From KACC-23026 sp963829575 (GTDB taxonomy: Bacteria; Bacillota; Bacilli; Bacillales; Sporolactobacillaceae): DNA of 64,000 nucleotides. Location of the stretch: positions 310,001 through 374,000 of the forward strand of contig CAWHJF010000002.1 in the NCBI GenBank assembly GCA_963829575.1, given 5' to 3'. Under the pieces are notes generated by a model. It had not been told where the DNA came from. It searched no databases and worked only from the letters and a program-made list of their open reading frames with translations. This document shows positions 42,972 to 51,671 of the stretch, piece after piece (within the stretch, counting starts at the first letter, position 1; the number at the start of each line of letters is the position of its first letter). A program made the translations under genes and the position numbers.

Positions 42972-43372
42972 GTGGGTTAAAAGACCTTCAAATTGGCGAA
43001 GCCTTACCAGACATTCAGTTGGATCCTGTGTCACGAATCGATTTAATTAAATATGCAGGCGCCTCAGGTGATTTCAATCCGATACATACGATTGATGAGG
43101 AAGCGACTAAAGCCGGGTTACCTGGGATTATTGCACACGGTATGTGGACGATGGGGAACCTTTCTAAATTATTTTCACCTTATTATGGGGCTGGATTTAT
43201 TAAGGATTATTCCGTTCGATTTAAGAATATGGTGTTTTTAGGAGATTCCTTAACGCTTCATGCCACTCTTCAAGAGGTTGAAGGGGATGCGTTAACTTTT
43301 GTTGTGAAGACAACCAATCAAGATGGAACAACCATCATTAGTGGAAATCTGGTGTACACCTGTACAGATTAA
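42968..43372 (+). CDS. MaoC family (R)-enoyl-CoA hydratase, catalytic partner
   Basis: A 134-aa hotdog protein with the hydratase-2 motif: YAGASGDFNPIHTIDEEA (catalytic Asp and His) followed by GLPGIIAHGMWTMGNL. The start overlaps the stop of the previous gene by four bases, implying stoichiometric production. With the preceding protein it would hydrate trans-2-enoyl-CoA to (R)-3-hydroxyacyl-CoA, the substrate for the SDR upstream. Confidence 0.9.
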   Translation: MSGLKDLQIGEALPDIQLDPVSRIDLIKYAGASGDFNPIHTIDEEATKAGLPGIIAHGMWTMGNLSKLFSPYYGAGFIKDYSVRFKNMVFLGDSLTLHATLQEVEGDALTFVVKTTNQDGTTIISGNLVYTCTD

Positions 43373-43447
43373 CTGACGATCTTCAAATCAACCAATCAGG
43401 GGATTTTTAGAAATACCCGGTTTCGGGCAAAAATGGAGGCGTAGGCA

Positions 43448-44395
43448 ATGGGGTTACATCCGCAAGCAAAAGGGTATCTGGATTTCGTGGCTTCGCAAAA
43501 TCTCCCGCCAATTGAAGAAACACAGGATTTGAGTGGGGGAAGAAGGCAATTTAATCAAGCGTGCCAGCAGCTTTGTCATTATGAAGATGTTTTTTCAGTA
43601 GAAGATCGAGTGATTGACGGAGACCAAGCGCCGATCACCCTTCGTATTTATAGGCCAAGTGAGGAACAAAACTTACCCGTAATGGTGTTTTTCCATGGTG
43701 GCGGTTGGGTCATTGGAAATGTTGATTCACATGATTACATGCTACGTACCTTTACTAACGAGGCGAAATGTGTCGTGGTATCGGTTGATTACAGTCTTGC
43801 CCCTGAATTTAAATTTCCGGTTCCTGTAGAAGATTGTTACCTTGCCACCCAGTGGGTCGCCAAGCACGCTGAGGAGCTTGGGGTTGATTCTGAACGTTTG
43901 GCCATTGGTGGGGACAGCGCAGGTGGAAATCTTGCAGCTGTGGTGGCGTATCTTTCTGTGCAAAGAGGCGGCGCACCGATTCATTCCCAATACTTGTTTT
44001 ATCCCTCAACTGGGTTTGTTTTAACCGAATCCTATGAGCAATTCGGTAATGGTTTTGGGTTAGATCACTCGACTATGACCTGGTTTACAGAATGTTATAT
44101 CAATGATGAACGTGATACACAAAATCCTTTAGCTGCCCCTCTTTTAATTCCTGATGAAGAAACGGCACAACTTGCACCTGCTTATATCGTTACGGCTGAA
44201 AACGATCCGCTCCGCGACGGAGGCGAACAATTTGCCGAAAAATTGAAAACAGCAGGAGTTGAGGCGTCATATATGTGCTATCCAGGAATGATCCATGGGT
44301 TTATGACGATGACGAAGGTGTTAGAGGATGGCAATCGGGCAGTGAGAGAAGCCGCCCAGCATTTCAGATCGAAAGCGATTACAGAAAAAATATAG
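43448..44395 (+). CDS. Alpha/beta hydrolase, hormone-sensitive lipase family
   Basis: A 315-aa cytoplasmic esterase of bacterial family IV. Oxyanion motif HGGGW (83-87), nucleophile Ser157 in GGDSAGG, Asp in AENDPLRDGG and His in PGMIHGF. ATGGAGGCG lies before the ATG. HSL enzymes cleave short acyl esters; here it could release carboxylic acids from esters and feed the CoA ligase and dehydrogenases of this locus. Probably the last gene of the sigma-54 operon. Confidence 0.92.
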   Translation: MGLHPQAKGYLDFVASQNLPPIEETQDLSGGRRQFNQACQQLCHYEDVFSVEDRVIDGDQAPITLRIYRPSEEQNLPVMVFFHGGGWVIGNVDSHDYMLRTFTNEAKCVVVSVDYSLAPEFKFPVPVEDCYLATQWVAKHAEELGVDSERLAIGGDSAGGNLAAVVAYLSVQRGGAPIHSQYLFYPSTGFVLTESYEQFGNGFGLDHSTMTWFTECYINDERDTQNPLAAPLLIPDEETAQLAPAYIVTAENDPLRDGGEQFAEKLKTAGVEASYMCYPGMIHGFMTMTKVLEDGNRAVREAAQHFRSKAITEKI

Positions 44396-44442
44396 AGGCA
44401 ACAAATAGGCTAAGTTGTTTTTCAGAAAATTACGTGCGAAGA

Positions 44443-44471
44443 TTGATTAATCCCCAAAATCGTGTTATAAT
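44443..44471 (+). promoter_or_regulatory. Sigma-A promoter of the cold-shock gene
   Basis: -35 TTGATT (44443-44448), 17-base spacer, -10 TATAAT (44466-44471). Transcription would start near 44478, leaving an untranslated leader of about 127 bases, typical of cold-shock mRNAs. Confidence 0.8.
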
Positions 44472-44604
44472 TAACTCAATTATTGTTGTTCGGTGTTTAC
44501 AAAGAAGAATCTTTATTAATTTAGGTTAATAGTTTTCTCCTTCGAACATTTATGGACAGTAATAGTAATAAAACGTGGTTGATCCACACAGGAGGAAATG
44601 CACT

Positions 44605-44805
44605 ATGGCACAAGGTAAAGTAAAATGGTTTAACGCTGAAAAAGGTTTCGGTTTTATCGAAGTTGACGGTGGAGACGACGTATTCGTACACTTCTCCGCA
44701 ATCCAAGGTGAAGGCTTCAAAACTCTTGACGAAGGTCAAGAAGTTACTTTCGACGTTGAGCAAGGTCAACGCGGACCACAAGCTGCTAACGTTGTAAAAG
44801 GCTAA
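44605..44805 (+). CDS. csp: Cold shock protein (CspA/CspB family)
   Basis: A 66-aa single-OB-fold RNA chaperone. ATG 44605 follows GGAGGAAATG-type spacing; an earlier in-frame GTG at 44575 has no ribosome binding site. RNP1 is KGFGFIEV and RNP2 is VFVHF. The codons are strongly biased to those of highly expressed genes (CGT, GGT, GAA), in contrast to neighbours. A long leader and a perfect terminator frame it as a monocistronic gene. It sits inside the acyl-CoA catabolism region with no obvious connection. Confidence 0.95.
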   Translation: MAQGKVKWFNAEKGFGFIEVDGGDDVFVHFSAIQGEGFKTLDEGQEVTFDVEQGQRGPQAANVVKG

Positions 44806-44821
44806 TACACCTGACTGATTC

Positions 44822-44850
44822 AAAAAAAGACCCTTTTGGGTCTTTTTTTG
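44822..44850 (+). terminator. Terminator of csp
   Basis: AAAAAAGACCC pairs with GGGTCTTTTTTT over a TTTT loop. Confidence 0.92.
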
Positions 44851-44916
44851 TTGCCTTTTTATGAATGAAGTAATGAACTGGGCAAAAGCCTCGATTTTTT
44901 GGAAGTTGTAATGAAG

Positions 44917-45234
44917 TCACTTAGACGTTGGGTCTTGATTGAGTTTCTCGTGTTCTTGTGTGACGATCCACGCGAGATCTTCATTCCCAAACAGTGAAAG
45001 AACATTTAAAAGGGTATCGAATGGAATGTCGCCTGCTTCTTCTTTAGGAACGGTTAAGGCCATCGTTTCTTTAAGTGTGGCATTACTTTCCTGGGTCGGG
45101 TACGCTTTTTGGTAGACCGCATCGGGATCGAGATCATGGTTCACACACCATTGTGCAAAGACAAGTATCATCATCGTTTCATCTTTCTTATAGGACTCAA
45201 TAATATGTTTTTCTAATTGGTCTTTTTCTTGCAT
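44917..45234 (-). CDS. Small hypothetical protein
   Basis: A 105-aa acidic, mostly helical protein. ATG 45234 follows GGAGGCG by 7 bases; the frame continues upstream to a TTG but without a ribosome binding site. Contents such as MMILVFAQWCVNHDLDPDAVYQKAYP and FDTLLNVLSLFGNEDLAWIV are familiar from Bacillales hypotheticals. I cannot assign a function. Oriented against the flanking genes. Confidence 0.72.
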   Translation of the reverse strand: MQEKDQLEKHIIESYKKDETMMILVFAQWCVNHDLDPDAVYQKAYPTQESNATLKETMALTVPKEEAGDIPFDTLLNVLSLFGNEDLAWIVTQEHEKLNQDPTSK

Positions 45235-45437
45235 CGAATGCGCCTCCGTTGTAGACAAGTTGTTTTTTTATTATAACAAAATAAAAGCAGGAACGGTGAC
45301 AAAGCTTATGTAGAAAGCGATTGTCAATTTATAGCGAATCGTACACATTGAAATCTATTGAATGACCAAGCGATATGGCGTATTATTAGTGGAGTAAACA
45401 CGTTCGGAAAGTTCCGAATTTTATTCAAACTCCATTA

Positions 45438-45451
45438 TGTAAGCGCTAACA
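45438..45451. promoter_or_regulatory. cre site (CcpA operator)
   Basis: TGTAAGCGCTAACA matches the TGWAANCGNTNWCA consensus at all 14 positions and lies about 27 bases before the start of the MBL hydrolase gene. It predicts glucose repression of the hydrolase-CoA ligase pair. Confidence 0.75.
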
Positions 45452-45477
45452 TTTATGAAAGGAGAGATTCTCAACGT

Positions 45478-46461
45478 TTGAATAACCCTACTGAAAGTAA
45501 CGTTGAAAGAAAACCCATGACACCACCTGATCTCATTCGAATTCCCTTAACGACACCTTTTGCGAATGGGAGTGTGAACGCCTACTTAATAAAAGGTAAA
45601 ACAATGACCTTGGTGGATGTTGGCATGCCTGGCCAACAAGCGCTCCAACAATTGAAAGATGGATTATTAAGGGAAGGTGTTCGACTTGAAGACCTAGACC
45701 AAATCATCCTGACGCACCTTCATACGGACCATGCCGGTGGGATTGCAACCATTCATAAAGAACGTGAGATCCCTATTATGGTTCATCAGAGTGCCAAGCG
45801 GCACATTGAAGGTGGGAAGGCCTATTCTCATCAGATTCAGAAGTTCTTTCACTTGTTCATTGAAGAAGCCGGTGCCAGTTCATTTTTTTCTTGGAAGCGG
45901 CACGATGACACTCACAATTGGCAAAAGGTTACTTACTTAAAAGAAGGAGAGTCAATCCCAGCAGGGGATCGCGATTGGCAAATTCACTATGTACCAGGTC
46001 ACAGTCAAACCGATCTTCTCCTTTGGGAGCCTAATACAGGTGCGGCCATCGTAGGTGACCATTTATTAAAAGAGATTTCTTCAAATGCGTTTGTTGAACC
46101 GCCGACCAGTGGAGAAGCGCGCCCAAAGCCTTTACTCCAATATCGAGATTCTATGAAATTTACCAAGACCTTACCGTTACAAACCCTCTTCCCCGGGCAT
46201 GGCGCTCCTTTTGCTGGGCATTTAGAATTAATTGATCAGAGGTTTAGTGAACAGGAAACGAGATGTCAAGCCATTCAAAAGGCGATCGAAGCCGGTCACA
46301 CGACCGTGTACCAGATCAGCCAATCCTTATTTCCACGGCTCAAAAATCAAGCTATTTTTCTTGGTTTGTCCGAAATACAAGGCCATCTTGACCTGATGGT
46401 GGAAAGGTCTGTTGTTAAAACCCAAACCCTAGCTTCTGTCATTCATTACCAAATGGATTAA
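45478..46461 (+). CDS. MBL-fold metallo-hydrolase
   Basis: A 327-aa metallo-beta-lactamase-fold hydrolase. TTG 45478 is selected: AAAGGAGAG lies about 11 bases upstream, whereas the frame opening at 45358 contains the cre site and no ribosome binding site. Metal motif LTHLHTDHAGG, further ligands in YVPGHSQTD, GDHLLKE and FPGHGAP. The C-terminal 90 residues are a helical domain seen in LACTB2-like and acyl-CoA-linked hydrolases. Cotranscribed with the CoA ligase (45 bases). It may hydrolyse thioesters or lactones. Confidence 0.86.
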   Translation: MNNPTESNVERKPMTPPDLIRIPLTTPFANGSVNAYLIKGKTMTLVDVGMPGQQALQQLKDGLLREGVRLEDLDQIILTHLHTDHAGGIATIHKEREIPIMVHQSAKRHIEGGKAYSHQIQKFFHLFIEEAGASSFFSWKRHDDTHNWQKVTYLKEGESIPAGDRDWQIHYVPGHSQTDLLLWEPNTGAAIVGDHLLKEISSNAFVEPPTSGEARPKPLLQYRDSMKFTKTLPLQTLFPGHGAPFAGHLELIDQRFSEQETRCQAIQKAIEAGHTTVYQISQSLFPRLKNQAIFLGLSEIQGHLDLMVERSVVKTQTLASVIHYQMD

Positions 46462-46505
46462 AAAGAATTGGACTCAATTATGGAACATTCAAAGGGGTGA
46501 AGCGA

Positions 46506-48035
46506 GTGCCACTGTTAAGTCAATTGCTTGAGGAAAACATCAATGAGTTTGGTGAGTATTCTTTCCTTATATTTGGAGATCAGTCTTATAGTAATTTAGA
46601 AACTCGACACATTTCGAATCAGTTTGCGGCGGGTTTGAGAAGACTAGGGGTTATTGAAGGGGACCGCGTGCTTGTTTGCATGGCGAATGGTCCTGAAGTG
46701 GTGTTCTCCTATCAAGGCATCTCTCGCGCAGGGGCTATTATTGTACCAGTGATGCATCTACTCCATGCTAAAGAAATTCAGTTCATTCTGGAGAATTCTC
46801 AGTCAAAAGTCATCGTGACCGATTCAGATACTTTGTCCAAGATTCACGAAGCCATAAATGGCATTGCCGATCCTCCAATGATTGTCCTTATAGATCAAGA
46901 TACAACTGGTGAACAGATTAATTTTTACGACCTTTGTCGGGAAGGTGACGGTGCACCCGAATGGAACCTCTCGATCAAAGAAGAAGACCCTGCTGTGATC
47001 CTGTACACCTCGGGGACAACAGGGAAACCTAAAGGAGTGCTACTCACCCATTTGAATTTATATTCCAATGCCCTCAATACAGCTATTTCAAATAATGAAG
47101 AACGCGGGACCACACTTGGTGTTTTGCCGCTTGCTCATGTATATGGTTTGACTGTGACGAATTGTTGTTATTTGGTTGGAAGCACCATCGTGGTCTTCTC
47201 TAAATTCGAAACGGAAAAGGTTTTTAAAGCGATTGAACGCTATCGGGTGAAAGGGTTCTCGGCGGTCCCAGCGATGATTCATGCACTGGTCGCAAGTCCT
47301 TTAGCCGATCGTTATGATTTGTCGTGTTTTAGAAAAATTGGTTCCGGTTCCGCTCCGCTTCCTTTTTCCCTCATACAAGCGTTCCGAGACAAATTTCATG
47401 CTGAGGTATACGAGGGATATGGGTTGTCCGAAGCAGCGCCAATTGTTGCATCACATCGCGAAGGCATGACGATTAAGGCGGGGTCTGTAGGAATCCCTAT
47501 ACAAGGCGTTGAAATCCGCATTGTCGATGACGAAGGAGTAGAACTTCCTGTAAACACAGTTGGTGAACTTATTGTTCGGGGTGAAAATGTGACGCCTGGC
47601 TATTTCCAGAATCCTGAAGAGTCGAAAAATGTTTTAAAAGAGGGCTGGCTTTATACAGGGGATTTGGCAAAAATCGATGACGAAGGGTATTTATTTATTG
47701 TTGATCGAAAGAAAGACTTGATTATCCGCGGTGGGTTTAATATTTATCCGCGTGATTTAGAGGAATTATTAACCCATCATGAGGCGGTATCAGAAGCAGC
47801 CGTCATTGGCGTTCCGGACGTGCGAATGGGTGAGGAAGTGTTAGCTTTTGTGACGATAAAAGAGGGGGTAGAGGTCACCGAAGCTGACTTGATTCAATAT
47901 TGTCAGAATCATTTGGCCAAAACGAAATCGCCAAGAAAAATTGAATTTATCGAGATCATGCCGAGAAATGGCGTTGGGAAAATCCTAAAAAAAGAACTCA
48001 GAAAGCGAGCAGAAGGGATCGATCTTCTGAAATAG
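46506..48035 (+). CDS. Acyl-CoA synthetase (AMP-forming), FadD-like
   Basis: A 509-aa ligase activating a carboxylic acid to its CoA thioester through an acyl-AMP. GTG 46506 lies 6 bases after AAAGGGGTGA. Motifs: ILYTSGTTGKPKGVLLTH (A3), GYGLSEAAP (A5), YTGDLAKIDDEGYLFIVDR (A7), KDLIIRGGFNIYPRDLEE (A8) and the catalytic Lys in GVGKILKKEL (A10). The length matches medium/long-chain acyl-CoA ligases. It provides the entry step for the dehydrogenases upstream. Confidence 0.93.
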   Translation: MPLLSQLLEENINEFGEYSFLIFGDQSYSNLETRHISNQFAAGLRRLGVIEGDRVLVCMANGPEVVFSYQGISRAGAIIVPVMHLLHAKEIQFILENSQSKVIVTDSDTLSKIHEAINGIADPPMIVLIDQDTTGEQINFYDLCREGDGAPEWNLSIKEEDPAVILYTSGTTGKPKGVLLTHLNLYSNALNTAISNNEERGTTLGVLPLAHVYGLTVTNCCYLVGSTIVVFSKFETEKVFKAIERYRVKGFSAVPAMIHALVASPLADRYDLSCFRKIGSGSAPLPFSLIQAFRDKFHAEVYEGYGLSEAAPIVASHREGMTIKAGSVGIPIQGVEIRIVDDEGVELPVNTVGELIVRGENVTPGYFQNPEESKNVLKEGWLYTGDLAKIDDEGYLFIVDRKKDLIIRGGFNIYPRDLEELLTHHEAVSEAAVIGVPDVRMGEEVLAFVTIKEGVEVTEADLIQYCQNHLAKTKSPRKIEFIEIMPRNGVGKILKKELRKRAEGIDLLK

Positions 48036-48045
48036 AAGACAAACG

Positions 48046-48091
48046 AAAGCACTGGGTCACCACCATATATTGGAAGGACTCAGTGCTTTTG
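48046..48091 (+). terminator. Terminator after CoA ligase
   Basis: AAAGCACTG near 48047 pairs with CAGTGCTTTT ending at 48090, with GGTC/GGAC-type inner pairs. Confidence 0.82.
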
Positions 48092-48168
48092 ATCAAATAA
48101 ATAAGCTGTTGAGGAGAGGATGGGTTAAGACTTGTATCTTGTATGATGAAACATTCCCAACCGCTTTC

Positions 48169-49161
48169 TTAAAAGACATCTACAGGCTCACTGCGATACT
48201 CTAATTTTGAATCATCGAGATGAAAGGTTTCGCAAAAGGCTTTGTAATAGTTTTCGTAAGGTCCACCTTTTTTAATTAGGAGTTTAATATGTTTCGCAAT
48301 CCCAATGATTTCGGATTCCATGAGTTGTGGGTTTTGCTCATGGTTGGTTAGAAAATAGAAAATTTCTTGTCTGACAAGTTCTTTTGGTGGAATACCTTGA
48401 TCCATAGCGCGTTGTGTTTGCGCTTCTCTCCGGTCGATAATTGAGAGGTATTGAGTAAGTTGTGCCATGTATTCCTTTCTGTTGAATCCCCCTTTATGGT
48501 GGGAAGTAACGAAATAGTCGGCATCCACCTCTAAGGTCTTCCTAGCCGAAGCTTGAAACGCTTCTATATCGGAATCACAGTTGTTGTACCAAGGACCAAA
48601 TGAAGTCAAGTCAAAATCGCCCACGAAAAGCAGACCTTGATCTGGAAAGTACGGGCAGCAATAGCCTTGGGTGTGTCCAGGGAGATGGAGCATCTGCATG
48701 TGAACCCCTGACACGTCAATGGAGGTCTCATACGGAAAAGTATGTTGAACAGTTCCCATGATCGGTTTGTAATGAGGGCGATTCTGTTGAAACGTTTGCC
48801 CTTCTACAAAATGGGTGTGCAGCCATTTTTCGACCTCATGATCGGAATGGAGTACATTGTATCCATGTACCTTAGCAAATTCTGAAGGATCATTTAGTTT
48901 GTTTAAATCATAGCGATTGATGTATTTTGGCACGTCGTCAAACAAGTAAGCGCCCCATACATGATCGAGATGATAATGTGTCAGATAAACTGAGGAAACG
49001 AAATAGTCTTTTTTAATAGTTTGTAAGGCGTCCATTCCGCATCCACAGTCAATGAGGGTCGCGTCTTTTTGGCCTTCGATTAGAAGAGACGTGCTATAAG
49101 GGACTCTACTGTGATGGTCCCCTTGAATGATTCGAATCGGACCTATTCTGTCTAAAAGCAT
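48169..49161 (-). CDS. MBL-fold metallo-hydrolase, second
   Basis: A 330-aa metallo-beta-lactamase-fold protein, unrelated in detail to the one at 45478. ATG 49161 follows AAGGAGATCACAAG; the upstream frame lacks a ribosome binding site. Metal motif LTHYHLDHVWGA, with HLPGHTQGYCCPY, FVGDFDLTSFGPW and VTSHHKGGF adding the other ligands. The DATLIDCGCGMDAL start is typical of glyoxalase II-like subfamilies. Transcribed opposite to its neighbours, between the CoA ligase and thiolase genes. Substrate unknown. Confidence 0.85.
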   Translation of the reverse strand: MLLDRIGPIRIIQGDHHSRVPYSTSLLIEGQKDATLIDCGCGMDALQTIKKDYFVSSVYLTHYHLDHVWGAYLFDDVPKYINRYDLNKLNDPSEFAKVHGYNVLHSDHEVEKWLHTHFVEGQTFQQNRPHYKPIMGTVQHTFPYETSIDVSGVHMQMLHLPGHTQGYCCPYFPDQGLLFVGDFDLTSFGPWYNNCDSDIEAFQASARKTLEVDADYFVTSHHKGGFNRKEYMAQLTQYLSIIDRREAQTQRAMDQGIPPKELVRQEIFYFLTNHEQNPQLMESEIIGIAKHIKLLIKKGGPYENYYKAFCETFHLDDSKLEYRSEPVDVF

Positions 49162-49298
49162 CTTGTGATCTCCTTGACTACTATTTTTTAAACGCAATCT
49201 CGAATTTGTTTCGTTTTCAATAAAATGTAAATAATCGATCTTTTTCATCTATTATCACATATTTTGATGCGAGCTGTCACGAAAACTGATAAACTATA

Positions 49299-49312
49299 TG
49301 TAAGCGGTTTCT
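49299..49312. promoter_or_regulatory. cre site upstream of thiolase
   Basis: TGTAAGCGGTTTCT matches 13 of 14 cre positions. Just upstream is a possible promoter, TTGATG (49264-49269) and TGATAA (49287-49292) with 17 bases between, so CcpA would sit over the transcription start. Confidence 0.6.
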
Positions 49313-49353
49313 AATTAAGTTAAAATACTATTTACATAAAGGAGAGACCAAGA

Positions 49354-50526
49354 ATGAATCGAGATCCAGTCATAGTAAGTTGTGTAAGAACACCGATTGC
49401 ACGCATGGGTGGTGCCTTAGCCACATTGCCCGCCCATCTTTTTGGGGCCGAGGTCATTAAAGAAGCAGTCAAGCGCGCAAACGTGGCGCCGGAAATGATT
49501 GATGATGTCATTTTTGGTAATGTGTTGAGCGGTGGTGGGAATATTGCGAGGTTGACGGCACTGCAGGCAGGTCTTGGGATTGAAGTTCCGGGTTTGACGG
49601 TCGATCGTCAATGCGGATCCGGTATTAACGCTGTAATGTTAGCGGCCTCTCAAATCCGTTCAGGAGATGGCGACGTGTATATAGCAGGTGGTGTGGAGAG
49701 CTATAGTCAAGCTCCTTATCTGTTAGCTAAACAAAATAAAGTGTTCAGTGTGGAACCCCCGCAATTTCATAAATCGCAATTAGCACCAAAAGAAATCGGG
49801 AGTCCACCAATGGGGATTACCGCAGAAAATTTGGCAAATAAATATGACATTAGTCGGGAAGAACAAGATGAATTTGCTTATCAAAGTCAGAAACGAATGG
49901 CTCGAGCGATGAGTGAAGGCCGTTTTGATGAGCAAATCGTTCCCATTTCGATTCCACAGAGAAAAGCAGCACCGATCCTCTTTGACCAAGACGAACATCC
50001 AAGACCCGAAACCTCCTTGGAAGGGTTAGCTAAGTTGCCCCCTGCTTTCTTAGAAGGCGGTAGTGTGACGGCTGGGAATAGTTCGGGTTTGAATGATGCG
50101 GCGAGCGCGGTTGTTGTGATGTCTCGCGAAAAAGCAGAACAATTAGGGCTTAAACCGCTTGCTGTGATTCGCCAGTCGGCTATTGCTGGGGTTGACCCTA
50201 ACATTATGGGGATTGGTCCTGTACCGGCAACTCGTAAACTTTTAGCGAAATCAGACCTTACGTTGAATGATCTTGATCTCATTGAAATCAATGAAGCGTT
50301 TGCGGCTCAAGTTTTAGCTTGTCATCGTGAATTGAACATGGACTTGGACAAAGTGAATGTGAATGGTGGGGCCATTGCTCATGGACACCCACTAGGTGCG
50401 ACTGGTGCGATTCTTATAACAAAGGCGGTCTATGAACTCCAACGTATAGAAGGTCGGTATGCGTTAATTACGGCTTGTATTGGCGGTGGTCAAGGAATTG
50501 CCACCATCTTAGAACGAGAAGCCTAA
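49354..50526 (+). CDS. Acetyl-CoA acyltransferase (thiolase)
   Basis: A 390-aa thiolase for the last step of beta-oxidation (or its reverse). AAGGAGAGACCAAGA precedes the ATG. The catalytic residues are Cys87 in DRQCGSGINAV, His in AIAHGHPLGATG near residue 348 and Cys in TACIGGGQG near 378. The length and motifs are those of AtoB/FadA-type enzymes. It is followed after about 50 bases by a nitronate monooxygenase gene in the same direction. Confidence 0.93.
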   Translation: MNRDPVIVSCVRTPIARMGGALATLPAHLFGAEVIKEAVKRANVAPEMIDDVIFGNVLSGGGNIARLTALQAGLGIEVPGLTVDRQCGSGINAVMLAASQIRSGDGDVYIAGGVESYSQAPYLLAKQNKVFSVEPPQFHKSQLAPKEIGSPPMGITAENLANKYDISREEQDEFAYQSQKRMARAMSEGRFDEQIVPISIPQRKAAPILFDQDEHPRPETSLEGLAKLPPAFLEGGSVTAGNSSGLNDAASAVVVMSREKAEQLGLKPLAVIRQSAIAGVDPNIMGIGPVPATRKLLAKSDLTLNDLDLIEINEAFAAQVLACHRELNMDLDKVNVNGGAIAHGHPLGATGAILITKAVYELQRIEGRYALITACIGGGQGIATILEREA

Positions 50527-50575
50527 GAGTCTTATAAAAATCTCTCTCTAAAACTCACAATAAGTAGGTGAACGT

Positions 50576-51565
50576 ATGTCAACACACTCAGCGGAACAGG
50601 TGATGGAACACACCTTACTTCCAGTCATTTCAGCCCCAATGTTTTTGGTCTCTGGACCAGATTTAGTCATCGAACAATGTAAATCAGGTATAATTGGTTC
50701 ATTTCCGAGCTTGAATGCTCGTAATACAGAGATTTTGGAAACCTGGTTGACGCGCATTACAACAGAGTTATCGGCTGAGCGAGAAGCGAACCCAAACCAA
50801 CTGGTGGCACCGTGGGCGATTAATTTAATTGTTCATAAAACCAATGACCGGTTTACAGCGGATCTGGATCTTGTGAAGGTCTACCAGCCACCTATTGTGA
50901 TCACGTCGCTTGGTGATCCGACCCCGGTCATAGATGTGGTCCATGAGTATGGCGGTTTGGTTTTTTCCGACGTAGCGACTCTCTATCATGCCAAACGAGC
51001 TGCAGATCGAGGGGTCGATGGTTTAATTCTAGTTTGCAATGGGGCGGGCGGTCATGCTAGTGTCATCAACCCGATGGCCTTCATGTCGAGTGTCAAATCG
51101 TTCTGGAATGGCATTACGATTTTAGCTGGCGCACTCTCGCATGGACAGGATGTGTTAGCCGCAGAAGCCTTAGGCGCTGATTTTGCTTATATGGGGACGC
51201 GGTTTATCGCAGCGAAGGAAAGCCTGGCTCCAGAAGGCTATCAACAAATGCTCGTCGATTCCAATTTAGATGATCTGGTGTATACCGATGCAATCAGTGG
51301 TGTGAACGCCAACTTCTTAATCCCGAGTATTAAGCGTGCAGGCTTAGATCCTGAGCAATTGAAAAAGAAGAAGGATATGGATTTTTCCAAACGAGGAACA
51401 GAAGCGAAAGCTTGGAAAGACATTTGGTCGGCCGGACAGGGTGTCGGCTCGATTCAAAAGATCCAATCGGTGCAAGAGATTGTTCAAGAGCTTCAAACAG
51501 AATACACTCGTGCGCGAGAAGCCTTGTTCAAAAAAGGAGCGACACTAACTACAATGGGAAAATAA
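50576..51565 (+). CDS. Nitronate monooxygenase (2-nitropropane dioxygenase family)
   Basis: A 329-aa FMN TIM-barrel protein. AAGTAGGTGAACGT precedes the ATG. Landmarks: PVISAPMFLVSGPDLVIEQC (FMN phosphate side), ITSLGDPTPVIDVVHEYGG, DGLILVCNGAGGHAS with the catalytic His, and ALGADFAYMGTRFIA. NMO proteins oxidise alkyl nitronates such as propionate 3-nitronate; related flavoproteins include FabK-type enoyl reductases. Beside a thiolase it may protect acyl-CoA enzymes from nitro acids or act as an enoyl-CoA reductase (inference). Confidence 0.9.
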   Translation: MSTHSAEQVMEHTLLPVISAPMFLVSGPDLVIEQCKSGIIGSFPSLNARNTEILETWLTRITTELSAEREANPNQLVAPWAINLIVHKTNDRFTADLDLVKVYQPPIVITSLGDPTPVIDVVHEYGGLVFSDVATLYHAKRAADRGVDGLILVCNGAGGHASVINPMAFMSSVKSFWNGITILAGALSHGQDVLAAEALGADFAYMGTRFIAAKESLAPEGYQQMLVDSNLDDLVYTDAISGVNANFLIPSIKRAGLDPEQLKKKKDMDFSKRGTEAKAWKDIWSAGQGVGSIQKIQSVQEIVQELQTEYTRAREALFKKGATLTTMGK

Positions 51566-51582
51566 ATAAGAAGAGTTGAGTC

Positions 51583-51613
51583 AAGACACCGATGTTGAAT
51601 CGGTGTCTTTTAC
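51583..51613 (+). terminator. Terminator after nitronate monooxygenase
   Basis: AAGACACCGAT pairs with ATCGGTGTCTTTT over a five-base loop. Confidence 0.9.
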
Positions 51614-51671
51614 TTTTCATGCGTGAATGCACACGCTTAGAATCGGAGTGGACGTAAAATCCGGGGGCCCA

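Noticed and set aside
44521..44823. Minus-strand frame of 100 codons across csp
   Set aside because: Shadow of the cold-shock gene; the plus strand has promoter, ribosome binding site, RNP motifs and terminator.
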